From positions 5,320,501 to 5,384,500 of the forward strand of contig NZ_JALJWR010000001.1 of the NCBI RefSeq assembly GCF_024169315.1: a DNA stretch of 64,000 bases, given 5' to 3'. Source of the stretch: Pseudomonas migulae. Its GTDB lineage: Bacteria; Pseudomonadota; Gammaproteobacteria; Pseudomonadales; Pseudomonadaceae. Positions 36,653 through 44,567 of the stretch are shown here, piece by piece. The notes beneath the pieces were generated by a model that was not told the origin of the DNA, searched no databases, and saw nothing but the letters and a program-made list of their open reading frames with translations. A program made the translations under genes and the position numbers. Each line of letters starts with the position of its first letter. Position 1 is the first letter of the stretch.

Positions 36653-37525
36653 TCATGCGTGAGCCATCTCCTTCAGCCATTCACTGAAGCATTGCGCAGC
36701 GTCGCTCGAGGGTCGATCGGGAGTGACCAGCCAATAACCGATTTCACTGATGAAGGGTGGGGTGTCAAAGGCGTCCACCAACGCGCCTTCCTTGTATCGG
36801 CGTTCGATCAAATGGTGACGACCCATGGCAATGCCCTGACCGGCCACTGCGGCTTCGACAACGATGTTGTAGTCGTGGAGCATCACGCTCGGGTAGCGGC
36901 TGAGGTCAATGCCGTTGCGCGTGCTCCAGTCGGTCCACTCGAACGGTTGATGGGATTTGGCCATGAGTAACGGGCCGAGACCGGTGCCCTGAGCCTTGAA
37001 TGCCGGACTGCAAACGGGTGTCAGTGTTTCTGCCATGAAGCGCTGAACCCTGACTTTCGGCCAGCCGCCCTTGCCATAACGAATCGCCAGGTCGACTTCG
37101 CCACCGCCAACGTCGGACAGTTCTACCGAAGGCAGCAGCTCGACATGGATGTGTGGATGGCGCGCATTAAAGTCAGCCAGGCGCGGCACCAGCCACAGCG
37201 TGGCGAATGAGGCGAGGAGGCCGATGCGCAGGGTGGTTTCATGATGATCGTTGCCGCACAGTTCGCGGGTTGCGAGGGCAATGGACGCCAAGGCCGGTTG
37301 AATCTGCCGGTAGTACGCTTCGCCGGCGGGCGTCAGATCGATGGCCCGGGTGCGGCGGATAAACAGCCGTTGGTTCAGGAACTGCTCCAGTTTCTGCACT
37401 TGATGGCTGATTGCGCTTTGGGTCACCGACAATTCATCGGCGGCCTTGATGAAGCTCAAATGGCGGGCCACGGCCTCAAAGGCGCGCAGGGCCATCAAGG
37501 GCGGCAGATCCTGGTGCAATTCCAC
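36653..37525 (-). CDS. LysR-family regulator (GcvA-like)
   Basis: 290 residues from a GTG at 37525, with AAAGGA eight bases upstream; an ATG at 37552 lacks a binding site. The N terminus PPLMALRAFEAVARHLSFIKAADELSVTQSAISHQV region is that of the GcvA/AmpR group (key blocks ALRAFEAVARHLSF and TQSAISHQV). Effector domain contains LPSVELSDVGGGEVDLAIRYG and GIAMGRHHLIE. It is followed, in the same direction, by the RidA and class V genes 88 bases downstream, so it probably controls or is cotranscribed with them. Confidence 0.9.
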   Translation of the reverse strand: MELHQDLPPLMALRAFEAVARHLSFIKAADELSVTQSAISHQVQKLEQFLNQRLFIRRTRAIDLTPAGEAYYRQIQPALASIALATRELCGNDHHETTLRIGLLASFATLWLVPRLADFNARHPHIHVELLPSVELSDVGGGEVDLAIRYGKGGWPKVRVQRFMAETLTPVCSPAFKAQGTGLGPLLMAKSHQPFEWTDWSTRNGIDLSRYPSVMLHDYNIVVEAAVAGQGIAMGRHHLIERRYKEGALVDAFDTPPFISEIGYWLVTPDRPSSDAAQCFSEWLKEMAHA

Positions 37526-37711
37526 GGCGCGGGTCCTTTGGGTCCATCGCAAAACCGCGATTGTGCGGTGAAAAAACCGCTTCGGTACATATTTTGTTAA
37601 GCCGCTGTCACACGGGTGACTGGTCAGCGCCAGCGCCAGCCCGCATTATTGGCGCAATCCTGCCGATCGATGCGGCAGCGGAATTTTCATTCACTCGATG
37701 CACTGAACGCC

Positions 37712-37873
37712 ATGAGCCAAGACGACAAGCTGATCGACCTTAATGCCGAGCGCGCCAAGCGCGTTCACGACCTCAACGACAAACGCCTGAACGAAGTGCG
37801 CCAGGCATTCGAGCAAGCGATGCCATTGGGTAAAGCGAAGAAGAAGCCGAAGAACAAACCGAAAAAGCGTTAA
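37712..37873 (+). CDS. Small basic conserved hypothetical protein
   Basis: 53 residues from the ATG at 37712, chosen because it begins MSQDDKLIDLNAERAKRVHD; the frame extends upstream without signal. The protein is a charged amphipathic helix followed by a Lys-rich tail (KAKKKPKNKPKKR). Similar short proteins are common in Pseudomonas; function unknown. It could bind nucleic acid through the tail, but this is only composition-based. Confidence 0.6.
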   Translation: MSQDDKLIDLNAERAKRVHDLNDKRLNEVRQAFEQAMPLGKAKKKPKNKPKKR

Positions 37874-37936
37874 TCCCCCCGCATCCGTTGATGCAGATCA
37901 GTTTTCCCCCGCCTTTGCGCCCTGTCTCGGGCGATA

Positions 37937-37950
37937 TTGACCCCGGTCAA
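37937..37950 (+). promoter_or_regulatory. ANR/FNR-type box upstream of ccoM
   Basis: TTGACCCCGGTCAA is a perfect dyad and differs from TTGAT-N4-ATCAA only at the two symmetrical T/A positions. It lies 65 bases before the ccoM ATG, where an activating ANR dimer could sit near -41.5 of a promoter. cbb3 oxidase genes are known ANR targets in Pseudomonas. Confidence 0.7.
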
Positions 37951-38015
37951 TTTTTTCTCCTGCCTGATTGGTTAACTTAGCCCTATCGCAACAGGGCAAG
38001 TGCAGGAGGCCAGTC

Positions 38016-38132
38016 ATGTTTTTCGACAACGTGGTGATCGCCGGAGTGCTGACAGTCGGCCTCATGGTTCTGTTTTTTGCAGGGTTTGGATTTTTTATCT
38101 GGAAGGATTCGCACAAGCGGAAAAAACCGTAG
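38016..38132 (+). CDS. ccoM: cbb3-type cytochrome c oxidase small subunit CcoM
   Basis: A 38-residue frame that is too short for most gene finders. It starts behind GGAGG (38005-38009). One membrane span (about residues 6-29) is followed by FIWKDSHKRKKP. The start MFFDNVVIAGVLTVGLMV and the WKDSHK tail agree with CcoM, the single-span subunit found in the cbb3 oxidase of Pseudomonas stutzeri and since seen across the genus, usually encoded away from ccoNOQP, as here. An ANR-type box lies upstream and a terminator downstream, so it is an independent microaerobic transcription unit. Confidence 0.85.
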   Translation: MFFDNVVIAGVLTVGLMVLFFAGFGFFIWKDSHKRKKP

Positions 38133-38167
38133 GTCTTTCTTGATGCAATGAGCACGCAAGGCATTTT

Positions 38168-38193
38168 GGGCAACTTCGGTTGCCCTTTTTTTT
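38168..38193 (+). terminator. Terminator of ccoM
   Basis: GGGCAAC-TTCG-GTTGCCC followed by TTTTTTTT, 35 bases after the ccoM stop. The UUCG tetraloop and long T run make it a textbook terminator. Confidence 0.95.
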
Positions 38194-38228
38194 GCCCGCG
38201 ATTTCTTGAGGATGTACAGAGATCAAAG

Positions 38229-38318
38229 GTGGGAGCGGGCTTGCTCGCGAATGCGCCAGGTCAGCCAACAATGATGTTGAATGTTAAATCGCATTCGCGA
38301 GCAAGCCCGCTCCCACAT
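38229..38318. repeat. REP doublet 7 (GCGGGCTTGCTC type)
   Basis: Arms GTGGGAGCGGGCTTGCTCGC and GCGAGCAAGCCCGCTCCCAC between ccoM and the phosphate transporter gene, in a convergent gap. Confidence 0.92.
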
Positions 38319-38352
38319 TTGATCTGCGGCGTTTGGAGGAAAGCAGGCATGA

Positions 38353-38386
38353 AAAAGGCGCGAACCTCACGGAACGCGCCTTTTTC
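38353..38386 (-). terminator. Terminator downstream of the PiT gene
   Basis: AAAAAGGCGCG ... CGCGCCTTTTT with a 12-base loop, 15 bases past the transporter stop; A and T runs allow use in both directions. Confidence 0.88.
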
Positions 38387-38400
38387 GTTGCAGCGATCTA

Positions 38401-39876
38401 TCAGCTACCGAGCGCCTTCGACGCCAGCCAGAACAGGCCGGCCGACAGGGCCACGGTCGCTGGCAGGGTCAGGACCCAGGCCAGCAGGATCGTTCTGACG
38501 GTGCCGCCCTGCAGGCCGCTTTTGTTGGCGACCATGGTGCCGGCCACGCCCGACGACAGGACGTGGGTGGTCGAAACCGGCAGGCTGAAGATGTTCGCCA
38601 TGCCGATCAGGCTTGCGGTCGTGATCTGCGCCGACATGCCTTGGGAGTAAGTCATGCCTTGCTTGCCGATCTTCTCGCCGATGGTCAGTACCACGCGCTT
38701 CCAGCCCACCATGGTGCCCAGGCCCAGGGCCAGTGCGACCGCCAGAATCACCCAGAACGGGGCGTATTCGGTGGTGGTGGTCAGGTCTTTGCGCAGTTTG
38801 TCCAGGTCAGCCTTTTCACGGGCAGCGAGGCCAGGCAGCTTGCCGACTTTCTTCGCCGTGTCATCCAGGCAGAGCAGGTAGCGGCGCACTTCGATACGGC
38901 TTTCCGCCGACAGCGAGTGGTAGTCCGCGACGCCTTTAAGGGTGTCGAGCAGGGCGTTGATCGTCGGTTCGGTCTGTTGCGGGTTGCAACGGAATTTCTC
39001 CGGCAGATCACCTTCCACGCTTTTGCCCAGGGCCAGGTATTCACCCAGCGTATCGGCGTTGCGCTTGTAGAACTGGTTCAGGTGCAGGGTTGCATCGCGA
39101 GTGCGTTCGATCTGGTAGGTGGTGCTGCCCAGGTCGAGAACGAACTGCGCCGGAACGATACCGATCAGCACCAGCATGATCAGGCCGATACCTTTCTGAC
39201 CATCGTTGGAACCGTGCACGAAGCTCACAGCCATGGCCGAGATCACCAGGACCAGGCGGTTCCAGAACGGCGGATGCTTCTTGTCGTCGATCTTGCGGCG
39301 CTGTTCCGGCGTCTTGTGCATCTTCGACAGTGGACGCCACCATTTAAGGCCGATCAGGATCAGCGCGGCGATCAGGAACCCGGCCATTGGCGAAAATACC
39401 AGCGAAGCCGCGATATCGATCGCCTTCTGCCAGTTGACGCCATCGGCCAATGGGATGTCGTTGATCAGGGCGTTGGCCAGGCCAACCCCGAGGATCGATC
39501 CGATCAGCGTGTGGGAGCTGGAGGCCGGGATACCGAAGTACCAGGTGCCCAGGTTCCAGGTGATGGCGGCGGCAAGCAACGAGAACACCATGGCCAGTCC
39601 GTGACCGGTGTTCACATTGATCAGCAGTTCTACCGGCAGCAGGTGGACGATGGCATACGCCACGCCAACACCGCCCAGCAGCACGCCGAGGAAGTTGAAC
39701 ACACCGGAAAAGAACACGGCCAGATGCGGCGGCATGGCTTTGGTGTAGATAACAGTGGCCACCGCGTTTGCAGTGTCATGAAAGCCGTTGATGAACTCGA
39801 AGGCGAGGACAAAGGCGAGGGCGAGCAAGAGGCTCACAAGCACCCAAGCATCCAGTCCGCTGAATAAATCGATCAT
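38401..39876 (-). CDS. pitA: Low-affinity inorganic phosphate transporter (PiT family)
   Basis: 491 residues, the PitA length (E. coli 499). It takes up metal-phosphate with protons across the inner membrane. The repeated PiT signature is seen as FEFINGFHDTANAVATVIYTKA near the start (key NGFHDTANAVA) and again as SFVHGSNDGQKGIG in the second half. About ten spans flank a long soluble central loop (about residues 210-360 by approximate count). Gene stands alone; no PHO box was found in the upstream region, which suits a constitutive transporter. Confidence 0.94.
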   Translation of the reverse strand: MIDLFSGLDAWVLVSLLLALAFVLAFEFINGFHDTANAVATVIYTKAMPPHLAVFFSGVFNFLGVLLGGVGVAYAIVHLLPVELLINVNTGHGLAMVFSLLAAAITWNLGTWYFGIPASSSHTLIGSILGVGLANALINDIPLADGVNWQKAIDIAASLVFSPMAGFLIAALILIGLKWWRPLSKMHKTPEQRRKIDDKKHPPFWNRLVLVISAMAVSFVHGSNDGQKGIGLIMLVLIGIVPAQFVLDLGSTTYQIERTRDATLHLNQFYKRNADTLGEYLALGKSVEGDLPEKFRCNPQQTEPTINALLDTLKGVADYHSLSAESRIEVRRYLLCLDDTAKKVGKLPGLAAREKADLDKLRKDLTTTTEYAPFWVILAVALALGLGTMVGWKRVVLTIGEKIGKQGMTYSQGMSAQITTASLIGMANIFSLPVSTTHVLSSGVAGTMVANKSGLQGGTVRTILLAWVLTLPATVALSAGLFWLASKALGS

Positions 39877-40253
39877 GAAGGTTTTCTGACCCGGTCGTAA
39901 GGGGGCGCGATTATGCCAGAAAAGACTGTAAATCGATGCACTAGCTGCTCATCGGTAACATTCTTCAACGAATTAGTCAGTGGCCGTACCCTGGGTTCCG
40001 GGTGTTTGCGGGGTTTTGCAAGTCGTTGAATTGCTTTGAAAAGCCCGCAGGCACAAGGGTTTCTCTCGAAACGGGAAGAGATGCAAAGACTTGTATGAAA
40101 TATCTGAGAAGAGGGCCAGACAAGAGCCAATTACCTCATCAGATAGATAAGGTGACCGCTGCCCGCTCGTAGCGGGCGCGAATGGCAACATCAATGCATC
40201 CCGCTTTTAACGGGGGCAGACGCAGGCCCTTGAAAGGAGTCAGGCCGAGGCGA
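39877..40253. other. Intergenic region upstream of pitA
   Basis: 377 bases between the pitA start and the stop of the next small gene. Frames found here are short and lack ribosome binding sites. It should carry the pitA promoter. A direct or inverted partial repeat around GCCCGCTCGTAGCGGGCG (40160-40177) can form a hairpin: GCCCGCT/AGCGGGC; this is a plausible terminator for the small gene at 40254 on the minus strand. Confidence 0.5.
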
Positions 40254-40454
40254 TCATGGCTCTTCGGCTTTGAGTTCCTTTTCCATCTTCTGCAGTTCCT
40301 GGGTGAAAGCCTGATCCTGAACGGTGGCGCGTTTGCGCCAGGGTTTGCGTTCCGGTTCGGGCTGAGCGGCGTAGGTGGTGACTTCCCCGCCGTAAACTTC
40401 CTTGTAACGTTGTTCCTGGCGCTCAAGTTCCGCGCGCAGTTCGTCTTTCGTCAC
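40254..40454 (-). CDS. Small charged conserved hypothetical protein
   Basis: 66 residues from a GTG at 40454 with AGGTAG upstream; a longer frame to 40535 is unsupported. It is almost wholly charged or helical, with [15 protein letters not shown] at the start and [15 protein letters not shown] at the end, separated by a Pro-rich basic linker ([11 protein letters not shown]). Small proteins of this type are conserved in Pseudomonas; I do not know a function. Confidence 0.62.
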   Translation of the reverse strand: MTKDELRAELERQEQRYKEVYGGEVTTYAAQPEPERKPWRKRATVQDQAFTQELQKMEKELKAEEP

Positions 40455-41124
40455 AGTGCTACCTGTATGGGTTGAGATTAATTCTGGTAAATCGCGCTGC
40501 AACAAATGCATTGACCACGCTCGCCGAAAGGACAACGCCCGAAAGGCATTGTTTTACGGCACGGCGATCGATACTTCCATGTTGCAGGCGGCCACGGCAC
40601 CAGAGCAAAACAGCTGACGTAGCATCAGTTTCCTGTTTCAGCGAGCGCGCTGTCGGAGCATTTAAATGAGCATCAGGCGCTTGCTGCGGGCAGCCACGAT
40701 GGGACATCGCGCTACCGGGTGACGGAACCGGCGAATAGAACAACCGGGTCGTCACTGAATTGCATTATAGCGGTCGATTTGAAGAACACTATCGCCAAAG
40801 AGTTAAAAATGGATCTTCATGTGTGATCGTTTTATTACTTGCAAGTTTTTACCTTCACTTGGCCGCGCTGTCTTTCTGGCGTCATTAAGTCGAACAAGTT
40901 AGACCCTAACATGGGGGTCTTTAACTCAGGGTTCAAGCATGGGGTTAAAACCATGTAACGGGGAAGGGCGCACACGTGCTCGAACAAGGCTCAGTGATGG
41001 CCACCAATTGCGATTATCGGGCGAGGGTTCGATAATCGCCCAATCTTGGCTGCCTTTGGCTTGTGTGCCGAACCGGAGCCGCTTGTAATAGTCGTCGCCG
41101 ATTGGTGTGGGAAAAGGACCTGAT
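40455..41124. other. Long intergenic region upstream of pcaR
   Basis: 670 bases without a supported gene. Three local inverted repeats are present: GTTAGACCCTAAC (40898-40910), AGACCC-GGGTCT (40901-40920, overlapping the first), and CATGG-CCATG (40938-40955). A PcaR-type box is at 41027-41041. The first half (40455-40760) has an open minus-strand frame without a start signal or codon bias. Confidence 0.55.
41010..41041 (+). promoter_or_regulatory. PcaR operator upstream of pcaR (box plus inverted partner)
   Basis: GTTCGATAATCGCCC at 41027-41041 differs by one base from the PcaR consensus I recall from P. putida (GTTCGATAATCGCAC). An inverted core GCGATTATCG sits at 41010-41019, 7 bases before it. 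Located 84 bases before the pcaR ATG, it fits autoregulation. Confidence 0.8.
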
Positions 41125-41967
41125 ATGAACGAGCAAATGCGCAATTCCTTCGCTTCAGTGGCGCCGCCGATCGTCGCGTCGCCCGCCAAGCGGATCCAGG
41201 CCCTGACCGGCGACCCGGACTTCATGACGTCCCTCGCCCGAGGCCTGGCCGTGGTGCAAGCGTTCCAGGAGCGCAAACGGCACCTGACCATCGCCCAGAT
41301 CAGTCACCGCACGGAAATTCCCCGCGCCGCCGTGCGACGTTGCCTGCACACTCTGATCAAACTCGGCTACGCCACCACCGACGGTCGCACCTATTCGCTG
41401 CTGCCTAAAGTGCTGACCCTCGGCCATGCCTATCTGTCCTCGACCCCGCTGGCGGTGTCGGCCCAGCCCTATCTCGACCGCATGAGCGAACAACTCCACG
41501 AGGCCTGCAACATGGCCACGCTGGAAGGCGATGACATTTTGTACATCGCTCGCTCGGCGACCACCCAGCGGCTGATTTCCGTTGACCTGTCGGTCGGCGG
41601 ACGCCTCCCGGCCTATTGCACCTCCATGGGCAGGATTCTTCTCGCGGCACTCGACGACACGTCGCTGCGCGAATACCTCGACCATGCCGACCTGCAAGCC
41701 AAGACCAGCCGCACCTTGCACACTCCCGACGCGCTGCTCGAATGCCTGCAGGAAGTGCGGCAACAAGGCTGGTGCATCGTCGATCAGGAACTGGAACAAG
41801 GCCTGCGTTCGATTGCCGTGCCGGTGTACGACGCTTCCGGGCAAGTCGTGGCGGCGCTCAACGTCAGCACGCACGCCGGCCGGGTCAGCCGCAACGAACT
41901 GGAGCAACGCTTCCTGCCCGGTCTGCTGGCCGCCAGCCGCAACCTCAGCGCCCAGCTGTTTGCCTAA
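41125..41967 (+). CDS. pcaR: IclR-family regulator PcaR of the beta-ketoadipate pathway
   Basis: 280 residues from the ATG at 41125 behind AAAAGGA. PcaR activates pca genes in response to beta-ketoadipate. N-terminal winged helix: DFMTSLARGLAVVQAF, LTIAQISHRTEIPRAAVRRCLHTL (key helix EIPRAAVRRCLHT), GYATTDGRTYSLLPKVLTLG. The IclR effector domain has AYCTSMGRILLAAL and QGWCIVDQELEQGLRSIAVPV, both nearly identical to P. putida PcaR as I recall it. Its start is preceded by a PcaR box and its stop by only 4 bases from the box for pcaK. Confidence 0.97.
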   Translation: MNEQMRNSFASVAPPIVASPAKRIQALTGDPDFMTSLARGLAVVQAFQERKRHLTIAQISHRTEIPRAAVRRCLHTLIKLGYATTDGRTYSLLPKVLTLGHAYLSSTPLAVSAQPYLDRMSEQLHEACNMATLEGDDILYIARSATTQRLISVDLSVGGRLPAYCTSMGRILLAALDDTSLREYLDHADLQAKTSRTLHTPDALLECLQEVRQQGWCIVDQELEQGLRSIAVPVYDASGQVVAALNVSTHAGRVSRNELEQRFLPGLLAASRNLSAQLFA

Positions 41968-41970
41968 GCT

Positions 41971-41985
41971 GTTCGATAACCGCAC
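41971..41985 (+). promoter_or_regulatory. PcaR operator upstream of pcaK
   Basis: GTTCGATAACCGCAC, one mismatch from GTTCGATAATCGCAC. It starts three bases after the pcaR stop and 110 bases before the pcaK ATG, so pcaK can be switched separately from pcaR. Confidence 0.82.
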
Positions 41986-42094
41986 AGACTCGCGCTTAAC
42001 GAATTGACGCACTTTCCCCGAGATCACTAATGTCGCGGCAGCGCCAGCTCAGGCTGGCACCTGTCCGACTGCGTTCTTGCGTGGAATAAAAATA

Positions 42095-43441
42095 ATGAAC
42101 CAGCCTCAGTCTGCTGTAGGTAACTGCCTCGACGTGCAGTCCTTCATCAATGCTCAACCCATTTCGCGCTACCAGTGGCGAGTGGTGATCCTGTGTTTCC
42201 TGATTGTCTTCCTCGATGGCCTTGACACCGCGGCCATGGGCTTCATCGCGCCGGCGCTGTCCCAGGACTGGGGCATCGACCGCGCCAGCCTTGGCCCGGT
42301 GATGAGTGCGGCGTTGATCGGCATGGTCTTCGGCGCACTGGGCTCCGGGCCGTTGGCTGACCGCTTCGGGCGAAAAGTCGTACTGGTCGGCGCGGTGCTG
42401 TTGTTCGGCGCCTTCAGCCTGGCCTCGGCCTACAGCAGCAACGTCGATCAGTTGCTGGTGCTGCGTTTCCTCACCGGCCTGGGCCTTGGCGCCGGCATGC
42501 CGAACGCCACGACATTGCTGTCGGAATACACCCCGGAGCGCAAGAAATCCCTGCTGGTGACCAGCATGTTCTGCGGCTTCAACCTCGGCATGGCCGGTGG
42601 CGGGTTTATCTCGGCCAAGTTGATTCCGGCGTTCGGCTGGCACAGCCTGCTGCTGATCGGCGGGATTCTGCCGTTGATCCTTGCGGTGGTCTTGCTGTTC
42701 TGGCTGCCGGAGTCGGCACGTTACCTGGTGGTGCGCAATCGCGGCACCGACAAAGTGCGCAAGGCGCTGGCGCCGATCGATCCGACCGTTGTCGCCCAGG
42801 CTTCCAGCTTCAGCGTGCCGGAACAGAAAACCGTAAAGGCACGCAACGTGTTCGCGGTGATTTTCTCCGGCACCTACAGCACCGGCACTTTGCTGCTGTG
42901 GCTGACCTACTTCATGGGCCTGGTGATCGTTTACCTGCTGACCAGTTGGCTGCCGACGCTGATGCGTGACAGCGGCGCGAGCATGGAACAGGCGGCATTC
43001 ATCGGCGCGCTGTTCCAGTTCGGCGGCGTGCTCAGCGCCGTAGGCGTGGGCTGGGCGATGGACCGGTTCAATCCGCACAAGGTCATCGGCACTTTCTACT
43101 TGCTCGCCGGGGTGTTTGCCTACGCGGTAGGGCAGAGCCTGGGCAACATCACGCTGTTGGCGACGCTGGTGCTGGTGGCCGGGATGTGTGTCAACGGCGC
43201 GCAATCGGCGATGCCTTCTTTGGCGGCGCGGTTTTATCCGACTCAAGGTCGGGCGACCGGGGTGTCATGGATGCTCGGGATTGGTCGGTTCGGCGCGATT
43301 CTGGGGGCGTGGATGGGCGCGACGTTGCTGGGGCTGGGCTGGAATTTTGAGCAGGTGCTGACGGCGTTGGTGATTCCGGCGGCGTTGGCGACGACGGCGG
43401 TGGTGATCAAGGGCATGGTCAGTCATGCGGATGCGACCTGA
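42095..43441 (+). CDS. pcaK: 4-hydroxybenzoate/protocatechuate MFS transporter PcaK
   Basis: 448 residues from the ATG at 42095 (TTG at 42077 would add six residues). Aromatic acid:H+ symporter family; imports 4-hydroxybenzoate and protocatechuate and contributes to chemotaxis toward them in P. putida. Span 1 has FLDGLDTAAMGFIAPAL with the conserved DGxD motif, and motif A GPLADRFGRKVVLVG follows span 2; the second-half copy GWAMDRFNPHKVIG is also clear. The sequence closely follows P. putida PcaK. The 3' end is notably GC-rich with G-heavy third positions. A REP doublet follows. Confidence 0.96.
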   Translation: MNQPQSAVGNCLDVQSFINAQPISRYQWRVVILCFLIVFLDGLDTAAMGFIAPALSQDWGIDRASLGPVMSAALIGMVFGALGSGPLADRFGRKVVLVGAVLLFGAFSLASAYSSNVDQLLVLRFLTGLGLGAGMPNATTLLSEYTPERKKSLLVTSMFCGFNLGMAGGGFISAKLIPAFGWHSLLLIGGILPLILAVVLLFWLPESARYLVVRNRGTDKVRKALAPIDPTVVAQASSFSVPEQKTVKARNVFAVIFSGTYSTGTLLLWLTYFMGLVIVYLLTSWLPTLMRDSGASMEQAAFIGALFQFGGVLSAVGVGWAMDRFNPHKVIGTFYLLAGVFAYAVGQSLGNITLLATLVLVAGMCVNGAQSAMPSLAARFYPTQGRATGVSWMLGIGRFGAILGAWMGATLLGLGWNFEQVLTALVIPAALATTAVVIKGMVSHADAT

Positions 43442-43478
43442 TCGTTTGATCCGGAATCTCCAGTGGTTTTGATGGCCT

Positions 43479-43544
43479 CTTCGCGGGCAAGCCTCGCTCC
43501 TACGAGTAATCACTGACCTGTAGGAGCGAGGCTTGCCTGCGAAG
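43479..43544. repeat. REP doublet 8 (GAGGCTTG type)
   Basis: Arms CTTCGCGGGCAAGCCTCGCT and AGCGAGGCTTGCCTGCGAAG with a 17-base loop between pcaK and the pcaI promoter. The right arm has CCTGCG in place of CCCGCG. Confidence 0.9.
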
Positions 43545-43575
43545 CTTTTAGCGATCGATAGTCAAGCAACAATAT

Positions 43576-43609
43576 GTTCGATAAACGAACACTTAGTCGA
43601 TTATCGGAT
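43576..43609 (+). promoter_or_regulatory. PcaR operator(s) upstream of pcaI
   Basis: GTTCGATAAACGAAC at 43576-43590 matches the consensus at 13 of 15 positions and is itself a dyad (GTTCG/CGAAC). An inverted partner with core CGATTATCG follows at about 43598-43606. The pair lie 120 bases before pcaI. Confidence 0.75.
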
Positions 43610-43648
43610 TGTTTGGCAATTAGCACAGGCTTAACCTTCAGTCATTCC

Positions 43649-43670
43649 GGCGCGCGCATCGCGCCTTTTT
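43649..43670 (+). terminator. Terminator-like hairpin in the pcaI leader
   Basis: GGCGCG-CGCAT-CGCGCC followed by TTTTT lies between the PcaR boxes and the pcaI start, 40 bases before the ATG. If transcription starts near the boxes this would be an attenuator; if the promoter lies downstream it only ends upstream transcripts. Confidence 0.6.
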
Positions 43671-43709
43671 CATCCACTGTCGGTTCATCACAAAACGGGA
43701 GCCTGCCCC

Positions 43710-44567
43710 ATGGCTGAAATCCTTTCGCTGCACGACGCGGTGAAGCAATTCGTTAACGACGGCGATACCGTTGCGCTCGAAGGCTTCACTCACCTGATCC
43801 CTACGGCGGCGGGTCACGAAATCATTCGTCAGGGCAAGAAAGATCTGACACTGGTACGGATGACGCCTGACCTGATCTATGACCAGTTGATCGGCGCCGG
43901 TTGTGCTCGCAAGCTGATTTTCTCTTGGGGCGGCAACCCGGGCGTGGGTTCGCTGCACCGTCTGCGTGACGCGGTCGAGAAGCAGTGGCCGCACGCTCTG
44001 GAAATCGAAGAACACAGCCACGCCGACCTGGCGAATGCCTACGTCGCTGGCGCCTCCGGCCTGCCGTTCGCGGTGCTGCGTGCCTACGCCGGTTCCGACC
44101 TGCCAAAGGTCAACCCGCTGATCAAAACCGTCACTTGCCCGTTCACCGGCGAAGTACTGGCAGCAGTGCCTTCGGTGCGCCCGGACATCACCGTGATCCA
44201 CGCGCAGAAAGCCGACCGTAAAGGCAACGTGCTGCTCTGGGGCATTCTTGGCGTGCAGAAAGAAGCCGCACTGGCCGCCAAGCGTTGCATCGTCACCGTT
44301 GAAGAAATCGTCGACGACCTCAACGCTCCGATGAACTCCTGTGTACTGCCGACCTGGGCCTTGAGCGCGGTTTGCCACGTTCCTGGCGGCGCACATCCGT
44401 CCTACGCTCACGGCTACAACGAACGCGATAACCGTTTCTATCAGGCCTGGGACCCGATTGCCCGCGACCGTGACACCTTCACCGCGTGGATCAACGAATA
44501 CATCCATGGCTGCGCTGACTTCAGCGAGTTCCAGGCCAAGCTGGCCGCTGCATCGGAGGCGAAGTAA
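43710..44567 (+). CDS. pcaI: 3-oxoadipate CoA-transferase subunit A
   Basis: 285 residues. With PcaJ it moves CoA from succinyl-CoA to beta-ketoadipate. The glycine-rich motif of family I CoA transferases is present in LEGFTHLIPTAAGHEIIRQGKK; other blocks are GAGCARKLIFSWGGNPGVGS and VHAQKADRKGNVLLWG. It is longer than the P. putida PcaI I remember (~231 residues) and closer to the CatI type of ~280 residues, so by sequence alone a CatI-like label is possible, but its setting among pca genes supports PcaI. Stop TAA shares its last base with the pcaJ ATG. Confidence 0.9.
   Translation: MAEILSLHDAVKQFVNDGDTVALEGFTHLIPTAAGHEIIRQGKKDLTLVRMTPDLIYDQLIGAGCARKLIFSWGGNPGVGSLHRLRDAVEKQWPHALEIEEHSHADLANAYVAGASGLPFAVLRAYAGSDLPKVNPLIKTVTCPFTGEVLAAVPSVRPDITVIHAQKADRKGNVLLWGILGVQKEAALAAKRCIVTVEEIVDDLNAPMNSCVLPTWALSAVCHVPGGAHPSYAHGYNERDNRFYQAWDPIARDRDTFTAWINEYIHGCADFSEFQAKLAAASEAK

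Noticed and set aside
39877..40100. PHO box before pitA
   Set aside because: No pair of CTGTCAT-like direct repeats could be found in the upstream stretch.
40459..40755. 98-residue minus-strand open frame upstream of the small charged gene
   Set aside because: No binding site, no recognisable composition or motif; codon use not like neighbours.
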